Source: Lichenihabitans psoromatis (GTDB lineage Bacteria; Pseudomonadota; Alphaproteobacteria; Rhizobiales; Beijerinckiaceae). Taken from it: a DNA stretch of 64,000 nucleotides. The stretch is taken from the NCBI RefSeq assembly GCF_004323635.1, contig NZ_CP036515.1, positions 2,729,501-2,793,500 of the forward strand, read 5' to 3'. Both the position numbers and the translations under genes were made by a program. The notes under the pieces were generated by a model, which was not told the origin of the DNA, made no database searches, and saw nothing but the letters and a program-made list of their open reading frames with translations. Positions 18,611 to 28,847 of this stretch are shown here, piece after piece (the stretch's first letter is position 1; every line of letters begins with the position of its first letter).

Positions 18611-19606
18611 ATGATGACCAACAGAAGCCTCGTTCTCGATAGTCGACCCGAAGGCAAGGTCGAGAGCCGGCATTTTCGCATGGTCGAGGCCCCTGTTGCG
18701 GCGTTGCGTGAGGGGCAGGTGTTGATCCGCAACCTGTTTCTGTCGCTCGATCCCTACATGCGGGGCCGCATGAGCGCGGCGAAATCCTATGCGGTGCCGC
18801 AGGAGATCGGCGCCACCATGGGGGGTGGGACGGTCGGCGATGTGGTCGAGTCACGCCACTCGTCATTCAAACCTGGCGACAAGGTGGTCGGTATGGGCGG
18901 CTGGCAGCTTTATGCCATCAGTGACGGCGCAGGGCTTCGCAAGGTCGATGACAGTCGCGTGCCGCTCAGCGCCTTTCTGGGCGTCGCCGGCATGCCGGGC
19001 GTGACCGCATGGTACGGCTTGAACAAAATCATCGCTCCGAAGCCGGGTGAAACAATCCTGGTGTCTGCGGCGACGGGAGCCGTTGGCTCAGTCGTCGGCC
19101 AGTTGGCGAAAGCGGCCGGCGCTCGCGCTGTCGGTATCGCAGGCGGCCCCGACAAGTGCCGTTACGCGGTCGAGACCCTCGGCTACGATGCTTGCGTCGA
19201 TCACAAATCGAGCAGCTTTGCGGCCGATCTCGCGGCGGCTCTTCCCCATGGCATCGACGGCCTGTTCGAGAATGTCGGCGGCGTGCCCTTCACGACCGCG
19301 ATCGAGCACCTCAATCATTTGTCTCGCGTCGCCATCTGCGGCCTCATCGCGTCTTACCAGGGCGCGCCGACGACCCTGCCGAACATGCACATCTTTCTTC
19401 GTGTGCGGTTCAAGATGGAGGGGTTCATCGTATCGGATCATCTCGATCTGTGGCCCGACGCCATCGCGGCGCTGACCGACCTCGTCGCGACCGGCAAGCT
19501 GACCTATCGTGAAACGATCGCCGAGGGGCTCGATGCGGCGCCGGCGGCCTTCATCGGCCTGCTCGACGGACAAAATTTCGGCAAGCAACTCGTCAAGCTC
19601 GTGTAG
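18611..19606 (+). CDS. NADP-dependent MDR-family oxidoreductase (CurA-like)
   Basis: The 331-residue product belongs to the zinc-free medium-chain dehydrogenases related to leukotriene B4 dehydrogenase and CurA. The N-terminal catalytic domain contains LFLSLDPYMRGRM, typical of this branch. The Rossmann domain has VSAATGAVGSVVGQLAKAAGARAVGIAGG for NADPH binding. These enzymes reduce the C=C bond of alpha,beta-unsaturated ketones or aldehydes. Two ATG codons stand side by side at the start. It is transcribed alone, divergent from kup and convergent with purB. Confidence 0.88.
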   Translation: MMTNRSLVLDSRPEGKVESRHFRMVEAPVAALREGQVLIRNLFLSLDPYMRGRMSAAKSYAVPQEIGATMGGGTVGDVVESRHSSFKPGDKVVGMGGWQLYAISDGAGLRKVDDSRVPLSAFLGVAGMPGVTAWYGLNKIIAPKPGETILVSAATGAVGSVVGQLAKAAGARAVGIAGGPDKCRYAVETLGYDACVDHKSSSFAADLAAALPHGIDGLFENVGGVPFTTAIEHLNHLSRVAICGLIASYQGAPTTLPNMHIFLRVRFKMEGFIVSDHLDLWPDAIAALTDLVATGKLTYRETIAEGLDAAPAAFIGLLDGQNFGKQLVKLV

Positions 19607-19612
19607 GCGACG

Positions 19613-19635
19613 GGACGGGGCGCAACGCCCCGTCC
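19613..19635. terminator. stem-loop between convergent MDR and purB genes
   Basis: A perfect 10-bp GC-rich stem (GGACGGGGCG against CGCCCCGTCC) with a CAA loop lies nine bases past the MDR stop codon. No T-run follows on either strand, so it may serve as a weak terminator for both genes. Confidence 0.55.
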
Positions 19636-19664
19636 ATTGATGAGCCGGCGTTGTGACGGCCCGA

Positions 19665-20972
19665 TCAGGCCGGCCCGAAGACCCGGTCGAAGATCGTATC
19701 GACATGTTTGGTATGATAGCCGAGGTCGAAGAGGCTCTCGATCACCTCGGACGTCAGGGCCTTCGCGACATCGGGATCGTTCTTCAGCAGGGTCAGAAAG
19801 TCGCCTTCGCCGCGCCACACCGGCATGGCGTTGCGCTGGACCAGCCGATAGGCGTCTTCGCGTGACACCCCCGCCTGGGTCAACGCCAGCAGCACGCGCT
19901 GCGAATGGACGAGACCACCCAGACGGTCCAGGTTTTTCTGCATGTTTTCCGGATAGATCACGAGATTGTCGATCACGTTGGTCAGCCGTGCCAAAGCGAA
20001 ATCGAGCGTGATGGTCGCGTCCGGTCCGATCGCGCGCTCAACCGATGAATGCGAGATGTCGCGTTCATGCCAGAGCGCCACATTTTCGAGCGCTGGCGTG
20101 ACCATGCCGCGCACCAGCCGCGCGAGACCCGTGAGATTCTCGGTCAGGACCGGATTGCGTTTGTGCGGCATCGCCGATGAACCCTTCTGGCCGGGCGAAA
20201 AATACTCCTCCGCCTCTAGCACCTCGGTCCGCTGCAGGTGCCGGATCTCGGTCGCGAGCCGCTCGATGCAGGAGGCCACGACCCCGAGCGTCGCGAAGAA
20301 CATGGCATGCCGATCGCGCGGGATGACCTGCGTTGAGACGGGCTCCGGCGTCAGACCCATAGCTTTGGCGACATGGACTTCAACGGCGGGGTCGATGTTG
20401 GCGAAGGTCCCGACCGCGCCCGACATCGCGCAGGTGGCGATTTCGGCGCGCGCCGCAACCAACCGGGCGCGGCAGCGCGCAAATTCAGCATAGGCGAGCG
20501 CGAGCTTCAGCCCGAAGGTGACCGGCTCGGCATGGATGCCGTGCGAGCGGCCGATCGTCGGTGTCATCTTATGCTCGAAAGCGCGCTTGCGGAGTGCTGT
20601 CAGCAGCGCGTCGACATCGGCGATCAACAGGTCGCTGGCGCGGGCAAGTTGGACCGCGAGGCACGTGTCGAGCACGTCCGACGAGGTCATGCCCTGATGC
20701 ACGAAGCGGCTTTCCGGGCCTAGAAATTCGGCAAGATGGGTCAGGAACGCGATCACGTCATGCTTGGTCTCGCGCTCGATCTCGTCGATGCGGGCGACGT
20801 CGAACGTCACATGGCCGGCCTTCTCCCAGATCGCCTTGGCGGCGTCTTTCGGAATGACCCCAAGATCCGCCAGTGCGTCACAGGCATGCGCCTCAATCTC
20901 GAACCAGATGCGGAAGCGGGTCTGCGGCTCCCAGATGGTCACCATGGCGGGACGGGAATAGCGCGGGATCAT
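19665..20972 (-). CDS. purB: adenylosuccinate lyase
   Basis: PurB catalyses two fumarate-releasing steps of purine synthesis (SAICAR to AICAR, and adenylosuccinate to AMP). The 435-residue product starts MIPRYSRPAMVTIWEPQTRF, typical of the family. It carries HQGMTSSDVLDTCLAVQL, TIGRSHGIHAEPVTFG with the catalytic His, and the superfamily signature GSSAMPHKRNP. ENVALWHERDISHSSVER follows. It is a single gene; the liv operon starts on the opposite strand about 230 bp from its 5' end. Confidence 0.96.
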   Translation of the reverse strand: MIPRYSRPAMVTIWEPQTRFRIWFEIEAHACDALADLGVIPKDAAKAIWEKAGHVTFDVARIDEIERETKHDVIAFLTHLAEFLGPESRFVHQGMTSSDVLDTCLAVQLARASDLLIADVDALLTALRKRAFEHKMTPTIGRSHGIHAEPVTFGLKLALAYAEFARCRARLVAARAEIATCAMSGAVGTFANIDPAVEVHVAKAMGLTPEPVSTQVIPRDRHAMFFATLGVVASCIERLATEIRHLQRTEVLEAEEYFSPGQKGSSAMPHKRNPVLTENLTGLARLVRGMVTPALENVALWHERDISHSSVERAIGPDATITLDFALARLTNVIDNLVIYPENMQKNLDRLGGLVHSQRVLLALTQAGVSREDAYRLVQRNAMPVWRGEGDFLTLLKNDPDVAKALTSEVIESLFDLGYHTKHVDTIFDRVFGPA

Positions 20973-21132
20973 GGGAACTCACCGGAAAGAAGACGATCCT
21001 GGCGCGTACCATACGGGAACGCCGGCTCGCAAATCGGCGAAGGTGGGACGAACCGACACGGTCGCTGAAATTAGACAATTTTAAGACGAATCTGGATTGC
21101 GAGGCGGCATGTGCCTTGCTAGCCTTTATCAA

Positions 21133-21154
21133 CGACTGTGATCGATCACAGTCG
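21133..21154. promoter_or_regulatory. perfect 22-bp palindrome upstream of livH
   Basis: The sequence CGACTGTGATC is followed at once by its exact reverse complement. It lies 50 bp before the livH start codon. The core TGTGA-TCGA-TCACA looks like CRP/FNR-family half-sites, but with a 4-base spacer as in FNR-type sites rather than the 6 bases of CRP. It is likely an operator of the transport operon; hairpin function in the leader is the alternative. Confidence 0.6.
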
Positions 21155-21204
21155 GATTTGTGATGAATTGGCCGGAGCCGGTCAGGGTAAGGGTAGGGTC
21201 GCGT

Positions 21205-22122
<918 letters not shown>

Positions 22123-22126
22123 TCCG

Positions 22127-23539
22127 ATGACGATGGATATGACCAAACCGGGCGGCGCCGCTTTGGCGCAGGCACCCGCAACCCCGGCGTTCGACGTCCT
22201 CGCCGCGATCAAGGATGCGGGTTTCGCCGCTCTCGTGACCCTCGGCCTATCGATCCCGATCCTGATGTTCAGTACGCATGAGGACATGTCCAACGCGCTG
22301 GTAGTGGAGCCGCGCTGGTCATGGGCCATCGGCGCTTGCATCGCCGTCTTCGCGGCCCGGATGATCGGGATCGTCTACCGGCATTCTTCAAGCCGCGTCG
22401 CCACTGCGGCACGGCCGCAGGAATTGCGGAAGCCGTCGCGCGCCGAGGTGTTTGCCAAGACCTATCTGAGCCTCTTCGTCGTCGCGGCACTCTTCGCCTT
22501 CCCGCTCGTGATGCTCGGTTCGCTCGGCCCCAGCGGGTCGTTGAAGTGGATCAACAATTACGGCATCCAGATCCTGATCTACGTGATGCTCGGGTGGGGC
22601 TTGAACATCGTGGTCGGCCTCGCCGGCCTGCTCGATCTCGGCTATGTCGCGTTCTACGCGGTCGGCGCCTATTCCTACGCGCTCCTCTCAACCACGTTCG
22701 GCCTGTCGTTCTGGCTCTGCCTGCCGCTGGCCGGCATCCTGGCGGCGTTCTGGGGGATCATTCTTGGCTTCCCCGTGCTCCGTCTGCGCGGCGATTACCT
22801 AGCCATCGTGACGCTCGCGTTCGGAGAGATCATCCGCATCGTGCTGATCAACTGGACCGATCTCACCAATGGCTATGCCGGGATTTCATCGATTCCGAAG
22901 GTCACGTTCTTCGGCATTCCTTTCACGGCCGGCGACGAAGGATTTGCGCATCTCTTCGGCCTGACCTTCACGCCGATTCATCGGACCATCTTTCTGTTCT
23001 ATCTCATCCTCTGCCTCGCGCTGTTGACCAACTTCGTCACCCTGCGGCTCCGACGCCTGCCGGTCGGTCGTGCATGGGAAGCCTTGCGCGAGGACGAGAT
23101 CGCGTGTCGGTCGCTCGGCATCAACACGGTCAATACCAAGCTGACGGCTTTCGCGCTCGGGGCCTTCTTCGGCGGTTTCGCGGGATCGTTCTTCGCGGTG
23201 CGTCAGGGCTTCGTGAGTCCGGAAAGCTTCACCTTCATCGAATCCGCCACCATCCTGGCCATCGTGGTGCTGGGCGGCATGGGCTCGCAGATCGGGGTCG
23301 CGATTGCGGCTGTCGTCATGATCGGCGGCACCGAAATCCTGCGTGAACTCGACTTTCTCAAAGCGATTTTCGGCCCCAACTTCGATCCGACTCAATACCG
23401 CATGCTGATCTTCGGCTTCGGCATGGTCGTTATGATGATCTGGAAACCGCGCGGCATCATCGCGACGCGTGAGCCATCCATCTTCCTTAAGGAGCGCAGA
23501 GCTATTTCGGGATCACTGGTGAAGGAGGGACACGGTTGA
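22127..23539 (+). CDS. livM: branched-chain amino acid ABC transporter permease LivM
   Basis: The second permease subunit has 470 residues. An N-terminal extension of about 130 residues contains two hydrophobic segments, as in many alphaproteobacterial LivM proteins. The core then carries IQILIYVMLGWGLNIVVGLAGLLDLGYVAFYAVGAYSYA, FPVLRLRGDYLAIVTLAFGEI and the loop GRAWEALREDEIACRSLGINTVNTKL. AAGGT precedes the start. The stop overlaps the livG start by four bases. Confidence 0.93.
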   Translation: MTMDMTKPGGAALAQAPATPAFDVLAAIKDAGFAALVTLGLSIPILMFSTHEDMSNALVVEPRWSWAIGACIAVFAARMIGIVYRHSSSRVATAARPQELRKPSRAEVFAKTYLSLFVVAALFAFPLVMLGSLGPSGSLKWINNYGIQILIYVMLGWGLNIVVGLAGLLDLGYVAFYAVGAYSYALLSTTFGLSFWLCLPLAGILAAFWGIILGFPVLRLRGDYLAIVTLAFGEIIRIVLINWTDLTNGYAGISSIPKVTFFGIPFTAGDEGFAHLFGLTFTPIHRTIFLFYLILCLALLTNFVTLRLRRLPVGRAWEALREDEIACRSLGINTVNTKLTAFALGAFFGGFAGSFFAVRQGFVSPESFTFIESATILAIVVLGGMGSQIGVAIAAVVMIGGTEILRELDFLKAIFGPNFDPTQYRMLIFGFGMVVMMIWKPRGIIATREPSIFLKERRAISGSLVKEGHG

Positions 23540-24455
23540 TGCGCTGGCAGACCGACCCCCTCCTGGTCGTCGAGCATTTGACGATGCGTTTCGGCGGTCT
23601 CATCGCCGTTAACAACCTGTCGTTCACGGTTGGGCGTGGCGACATCACCGCGCTGATCGGCCCGAATGGCGCCGGCAAGACGACGGTGTTCAATTGCGTG
23701 ACGGGTTTTTACAAGCCGACCGAAGGGCGCCTCGCGCTGGCCCGGCAGGGGATCGCGGCGTCGGCCGATGTCGCCGCCCTCACGGCGTCGGGCGCCAAGA
23801 ACCGCGGATCGTCGACGGGTGACATCTATCTGCTCGAGCGCATGCCCGATCACGAGATCTCCTGGCGGGCGAGGGTTGCGCGGACGTTCCAAAACATCCG
23901 CCTCTTCACCGGCATGACGGTGCTCGAGAATTTGATGGTCGCGCAGCATAACCGCCTGATGATCGCATCCGGCTTCACGTTCGGCGGCGTCCTCGGCATC
24001 GGTGGCTACAAAGCCCAGGAGACGGCTGCGGTCGAGAAAGCCAAGGATTGGCTCGACCGCATCGGCTTGATCGGTCGTGCCGACGATCCGGCCGGCGATC
24101 TGCCCTATGGCGATCAGCGTCGGCTTGAGATCGTGCGGGCCATGTGTACCGATCCGGTGCTGCTATGCCTCGACGAACCGGCCGCCGGCCTCAACCCGCG
24201 CGAGTCCGGTGAACTCAACGCATTGCTGCGCCTCATCCGCAAGGATCATGCGACCTCGGTGCTTCTCATCGAACACGACATGTCGGTCGTGATGGAAATC
24301 TCCGACCACGTGATCGTGCTCGATTACGGCACCAAGATCGCCGACGGCACGCCGACAGAAGTGCAGCAAGACCCGCGCGTGATCGCGGCCTATCTCGGCG
24401 TCGAGGATGAAGAGGTGGCGCAGGTGGAAGCCGAGATCGAGGCGGAGGTCGGCGC

Positions 24456-24459
<4 letters not shown>
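23536..24459 (+). CDS. livG: branched-chain amino acid ABC transporter ATP-binding protein LivG
   Basis: This ATPase subunit has 307 residues. It shows Walker A GPNGAGKTTVFN at about 42-53 and, instead of a canonical LSGGQ signature, LPYGDQRRLEIVRAM, which is normal for LivG. Walker B LLCLDEPAAGLNPRE and the switch LIEHDMSVVMEISDHVIVLDYG follow. About 30 residues between the Q-loop and Walker A differ from E. coli LivG: an insertion rich in Ala and Ser precedes ISWRARVARTFQNIRLF. The C-terminus is acidic. It is coupled on both sides by 4-base overlaps. Confidence 0.94.
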
Positions 24460-25261
<802 letters not shown>

Positions 25262-25262
<1 letters not shown>

Positions 25263-25618
25263 TGGCGGGCTTGTTCTACGACGACACGCCGAACGGCCTG
25301 TTGCAGTTTCTGTTCGTCACGATCCTGTTGGGCGGAGCGGGAGCGATCGCCAGTGGACGGGCCATCGCGGCCGGCTGGAAAGCGTTTACGATCGTGCCGT
25401 TCTACATGGTCGTGCTCGCGGCTGTGGTGCGGTTTCTGCATTACGCTTTGTTCGGTGCCGACCTCCTGTCGGTGCCGGCTTATGTGTTGGCTCTCGTAAT
25501 CCTGTTGCTCGCGGCCGGCTATGGCTATCGATCCAAGCGGGTGTCGCAGATGACGACGCAATATTCATGGATTTACGCCAAATCCGGCCCTCTCGGCTGG
25601 ACGCAGAAGGGCGCCTGA
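25262..25618 (+). CDS. small membrane protein of the liv operon (DUF6867-like)
   Basis: The 118-residue product begins MAGLFYDDTPNGLLQFLFVTILLGG and has three hydrophobic segments at about 13-33, 42-63 and 73-91, followed by a cytoplasmic tail YGYRSKRVSQMTTQYSWIYAKSGPLGWTQKGA. Small proteins of this kind sit between livF and livK in Hyphomicrobiales and are grouped, to my recollection, as DUF6867. No function is known. The ATG at 25262 overlaps the livF stop codon by one base, so it is almost certainly translated with the transporter. A role as accessory subunit is inference from position. Confidence 0.75.
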
Positions 25619-25760
25619 CCTCCTTGCGGGACGCGATCGACGGTTGTGCCGTTTTAACGTGACAACGTCCATTGTGTTCAGCACTCTGCCGCGGGAGCGG
25701 ATTTCTGCAGCAGCGGGCCGGTCCACGGTTCGCCGATTTTTCTTACGATTGGGAGTGGTC

Positions 25761-26879
25761 ATGAAGAAGTTTTGGTTGTCGAGCTGCGTGCTCGCAGCGG
25801 GTCTTGCCTTCACGGGCGCCGCGCATGCCGACATCAAGGTCGGCGTTGCCGGCCCGCTTACTGGCCCGAACGCAGCATTCGGCGCACAGCTGCAGAAGGG
25901 TGCCGAGCAGGCGGTCGCGGATATCAACGCCAAGGGCGGCGTTCTCGGCCAGAAGCTGGTTCTCGAAACCGGTGACGACGTTTCCGATCCCAAGCAGGGC
26001 GTCTCGGTCGCCAACAAATTCGTCGGCGACGGCGTGACCTGGGTGGTCGGCCACTTCAACTCGGGCGTCACCATTCCGGCGTCGGACGTCTATGTCGACA
26101 ACAACATCCTGATGGTCACCCCGGCCGCCACCAATCCGCAGCTGACCGAGAAGGGCAAGTGGGACGTGTTCCGGACCTGCGGTCGTGACGACCAGCAGGG
26201 CGCGGTCGCGGCGAAATACATCGAAGAGCACTTCAAGGGCAAGAAGATCGCGATCCTTCACGACAAGACCACCTACGGCAAAGGTCTTGCGGATGCCACG
26301 AAGGACGATCTTGCCAAGGATGGCGTGAAGCCGGTCCTCTACGAAGGCGTCAACACGGGCGAGAAGGACTATTCGGCCGTCGTGTCGAAGCTCAAGGCAT
26401 CCGGCGCGGCACTCGTCTATTGGGGCGGTCTGCATCCGGAAGGCGGCTTGATCCGCCGTCAGATGACCGATCAGGGCGTCAATGCCGTGATGATGTCGGG
26501 CGACGGCATCACCGATAACGAATTCGCGTCGATCGGCGGCCCAGGTGTCGTCGGCACGCTGATGACCTTCGGTCCCGACCCGCGCCACAACCCGGCGGCT
26601 GCCGAAGTCGTGAAGGAATTCACGGCCAAGAACTTCGATCCGCAAGCCTACACGCTCTACAGCTACGCCGCCATGCAGGTGATGGCCGAAGCTGCCGAAA
26701 AGGCCAAGTCGGTCGATCCGAAGAAGGTTGCTGACGAAATGCATTCGGGAGCGTCGTTCCCGACCGTCATCGGGCCGCTCGCCTTTGACAAGAAGGGCGA
26801 TCTGACCAAGGCCGGCTACGTGATGTACACGTGGAAGAAGGGCCCGGACGGCAAGGTCACGTATTTCGAAAACGATTGA
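25761..26879 (+). CDS. livK: branched-chain amino acid ABC transporter substrate-binding protein LivK/LivJ
   Basis: The periplasmic binding protein has 372 residues. A signal peptide MKKFWLSSCVLAAGLAFTGAAHA is followed by DIKVGVAGPLTGPNAAFGAQLQKGAEQAVADIN, the standard opening of LIV-binding proteins. Further family segments are GVTWVVGHFNSGVTIPASDVY and FRTCGRDDQQGAVAAKYI. It delivers branched-chain amino acids, or a related compound, to LivHM. A gap of 142 bp before it suggests its own promoter, which would suit the higher copy number binding proteins need. Two hairpins end its transcription. Confidence 0.95.
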   Translation: MKKFWLSSCVLAAGLAFTGAAHADIKVGVAGPLTGPNAAFGAQLQKGAEQAVADINAKGGVLGQKLVLETGDDVSDPKQGVSVANKFVGDGVTWVVGHFNSGVTIPASDVYVDNNILMVTPAATNPQLTEKGKWDVFRTCGRDDQQGAVAAKYIEEHFKGKKIAILHDKTTYGKGLADATKDDLAKDGVKPVLYEGVNTGEKDYSAVVSKLKASGAALVYWGGLHPEGGLIRRQMTDQGVNAVMMSGDGITDNEFASIGGPGVVGTLMTFGPDPRHNPAAAEVVKEFTAKNFDPQAYTLYSYAAMQVMAEAAEKAKSVDPKKVADEMHSGASFPTVIGPLAFDKKGDLTKAGYVMYTWKKGPDGKVTYFEND

Positions 26880-26883
26880 TAAC

Positions 26884-26905
26884 AACGGCTTAGTAGCCGT
26901 TTTTC
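26884..26905 (+). terminator. intrinsic terminator of livK
   Basis: A 7-bp stem (AACGGCT against AGCCGTT) with a TAGT loop lies five bases past the livK stop codon and is followed by a run of Ts. Confidence 0.75.
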
Positions 26906-26917
26906 AATGATCTATCG

Positions 26918-26950
26918 AACCCGCCTCTGTCATGCAGAGGCGGGTTTCGT
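26918..26950. terminator. strong bidirectional terminator between livK and ccdA
   Basis: A perfect 12-bp stem (AACCCGCCTCTG against CAGAGGCGGGTT) with a 5-base loop lies between convergent genes. It is flanked by As on the left and Ts on the right, so it can work on both strands. It backs up the smaller livK terminator and ends ccdA. Confidence 0.85.
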
Positions 26951-26954
26951 TTTG

Positions 26955-27689
26955 TCAGCCCAGCTGCGCGAGACCGGGGAACGTCTCGATCAGCCAGAAC
27001 GAGAGCGTCTGCATGCCGCCCGTCAGGAAGGCCAATCCGGTCAGCACCAGAAGGCCGCCCGCAACCTTCTCCACGGTCGCAAAATAGGCGCGGAACCGTT
27101 TGAGAAAGCTCAGGAACGTCCCGATCGCGAAGGCCGCGGCAATGAATGGAATCCCGAGCCCGGCCGAGTACAGGAGCAGCAGCCCCGCTCCGCGCAACAC
27201 CGTCGCCTCGGACCCTGCGAGCGTGAGAATCGCGGCCAGGATCGGCCCGATACATGGTGTCCAGCCGAACGCGAAGGCAAAGCCCATCAGATAGGCGCTC
27301 CACAAGCCGGCCGGGCGTTGCCGCATCTCGAGACGCGCCTCCCGATAGAGGAAGCCGATCCGAAACAGGCCGATGAAATGCAGCCCCATGACGATGATGA
27401 CGAGGCCGGACGCGACCGACAGCACGCTCGAGAATTGTCGAAACACCGTGCCGAGCACCGAGGCCGTGGCCCCGAGCGCGACGAAGACCGTGGTGAAGCC
27501 GGCGACGAATAAGAGGCTCGCCAGCACGGCGTCTCGCCGCGTTTGCCGTGTCGTCGCCACGCTCAATTCGTCCAATGTGGCGCCGGCCAGATAACAGAGA
27601 TAGGGCGGCACCAGCGGCAACACGCAGGGGCTGAGAAACGAGACGAGGCCGGCCACTACGGCAGCCGGGAGCGTGACATCGGTCGACAT
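26955..27689 (-). CDS. ccdA: cytochrome c biogenesis protein CcdA
   Basis: CcdA carries electrons from cytoplasmic thioredoxin across the inner membrane to periplasmic thiol proteins. The 244-residue product has six hydrophobic segments. The two redox cysteines are in VSFLSPCVLPLVPPYLCYLAG (helix 1) and FAFGWTPCIGPILAAIL (helix 4). The ATG at 27689 (MSTDVTLPAAVVAGL) was chosen; the open frame upstream does not resemble the family. It is transcribed alone and divergent from the peptidase gene. Confidence 0.93.
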   Translation of the reverse strand: MSTDVTLPAAVVAGLVSFLSPCVLPLVPPYLCYLAGATLDELSVATTRQTRRDAVLASLLFVAGFTTVFVALGATASVLGTVFRQFSSVLSVASGLVIIVMGLHFIGLFRIGFLYREARLEMRQRPAGLWSAYLMGFAFAFGWTPCIGPILAAILTLAGSEATVLRGAGLLLLYSAGLGIPFIAAAFAIGTFLSFLKRFRAYFATVEKVAGGLLVLTGLAFLTGGMQTLSFWLIETFPGLAQLG

Positions 27690-27821
27690 GCAGCCGTTGC
27701 TAAACCAAGCTCCGACGCAAGGAAAGCAGAACGACGCCACAACGGCTGGTCGCCCCTTTGGCGAAGATGCTGCAACTGACGTCGCTTTTGGCAAGCAACC
27801 TCATGTTTGGAGATGGGCCGC

Positions 27822-28847
27822 ATGACGCATAATCTCTTGACCGATATCCCTGGCGTTCGGGTGGGACACGCCCATGATGCCGCTCTCGCATCCGGCGTGA
27901 CGGCGGTTCTGTTCGACGACCCCGCTGTGGCCTCTGTCGCGATCCATGGCGGCGCGCCGGGCACCCGGGATACGGCGCTGCTCGACCCCGAAATGACGGT
28001 GCCGGGCGTGAATGGTCTTGTCCTATCGGGCGGGTCGGCCTTCGGGCTCGATGCGGCAGGCGGCGTGATGGCGTGGCTGCGACAGCAGGGGCGCGGATTT
28101 CTCGTCGGTCGCACACGCATTCCGATCGTGCCCGGCGCCATCCTCTTCGATCTCCACAACGGCGGCGACAAAAACTGGGACCGCATGCCTCCTTATTGGG
28201 ATCTCGGCTATCGCGCCGCCACGGCGGCAGCCGGCGGAGCATTCACGCTCGGCAGCGTCGGCGCGGGGCTCGGGGCCACGACGGCCAATCTCAAGGGTGG
28301 GCTGGGCTCGGCCAGCGCCCTCACTCAAGCCGGTTTCACGGTTGCGGCTCTCGTGGTGGTCAACGCTCTCGGGCAGGCGACGGTCGGCTCAGGCCCGCAT
28401 TGGTGGGCGGCCCCTTTCGAGCGCGGCGATGAATTCGGCGCTCTTGGTTGGCCGCTTGCGTTTCCGGACGACGCTCTCGCGGTTCGCACGAAGGGCGACG
28501 CGCCCGAGAACACCACGCTGGCGATCGTCGTCACCGATGCCGCACTGACCAAAGCGCAGGCCAAACGGCTCGCCGTCATGGCCCATGACGGCTTTGCTCA
28601 CGCGCTGCGCCCGACCCATGCGGCGCTCGATGGTGATATCGTCTTCGCCGCCGCGACGGGCCGCATCGTGAAAGACGCGACCGAACGCAACTTGACCGAG
28701 CTCGGCACGCTCGCGGCCGATTGCGTCGCCCGCGCGATTGCGCGCGGATTATTCGAGGCGACAGCACTGCCCTTCGCGGGCGCACTGCCGAGTTGGCGCG
28801 ACCGCTTCGGTTCCGTCGTTCCGCCACGCCCGCTTGATGAGGCTTAG
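27822..28847 (+). CDS. P1-family peptidase (DmpA/aminopeptidase-like)
   Basis: The 341-residue product matches the S58 family, whose members process themselves into two chains and act as N-terminal aminopeptidases or amidases. Family features are LLTDIPGVRVGHAHD at the start, VNGLVLSGGSAFGLDAAGGVM, and GSVGAGLGATTANLKGGLGSAS. The internal Gly-Ser or Gly-Thr processing site is expected before the C-terminal nucleophile; I cannot assign it with certainty. The ATG at 27822 has GGAG nine bases upstream; ATG 27813 is an alternative. Its stop codon overlaps that of the convergent oxidoreductase gene by four bases. Confidence 0.85.
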   Translation: MTHNLLTDIPGVRVGHAHDAALASGVTAVLFDDPAVASVAIHGGAPGTRDTALLDPEMTVPGVNGLVLSGGSAFGLDAAGGVMAWLRQQGRGFLVGRTRIPIVPGAILFDLHNGGDKNWDRMPPYWDLGYRAATAAAGGAFTLGSVGAGLGATTANLKGGLGSASALTQAGFTVAALVVVNALGQATVGSGPHWWAAPFERGDEFGALGWPLAFPDDALAVRTKGDAPENTTLAIVVTDAALTKAQAKRLAVMAHDGFAHALRPTHAALDGDIVFAAATGRIVKDATERNLTELGTLAADCVARAIARGLFEATALPFAGALPSWRDRFGSVVPPRPLDEA

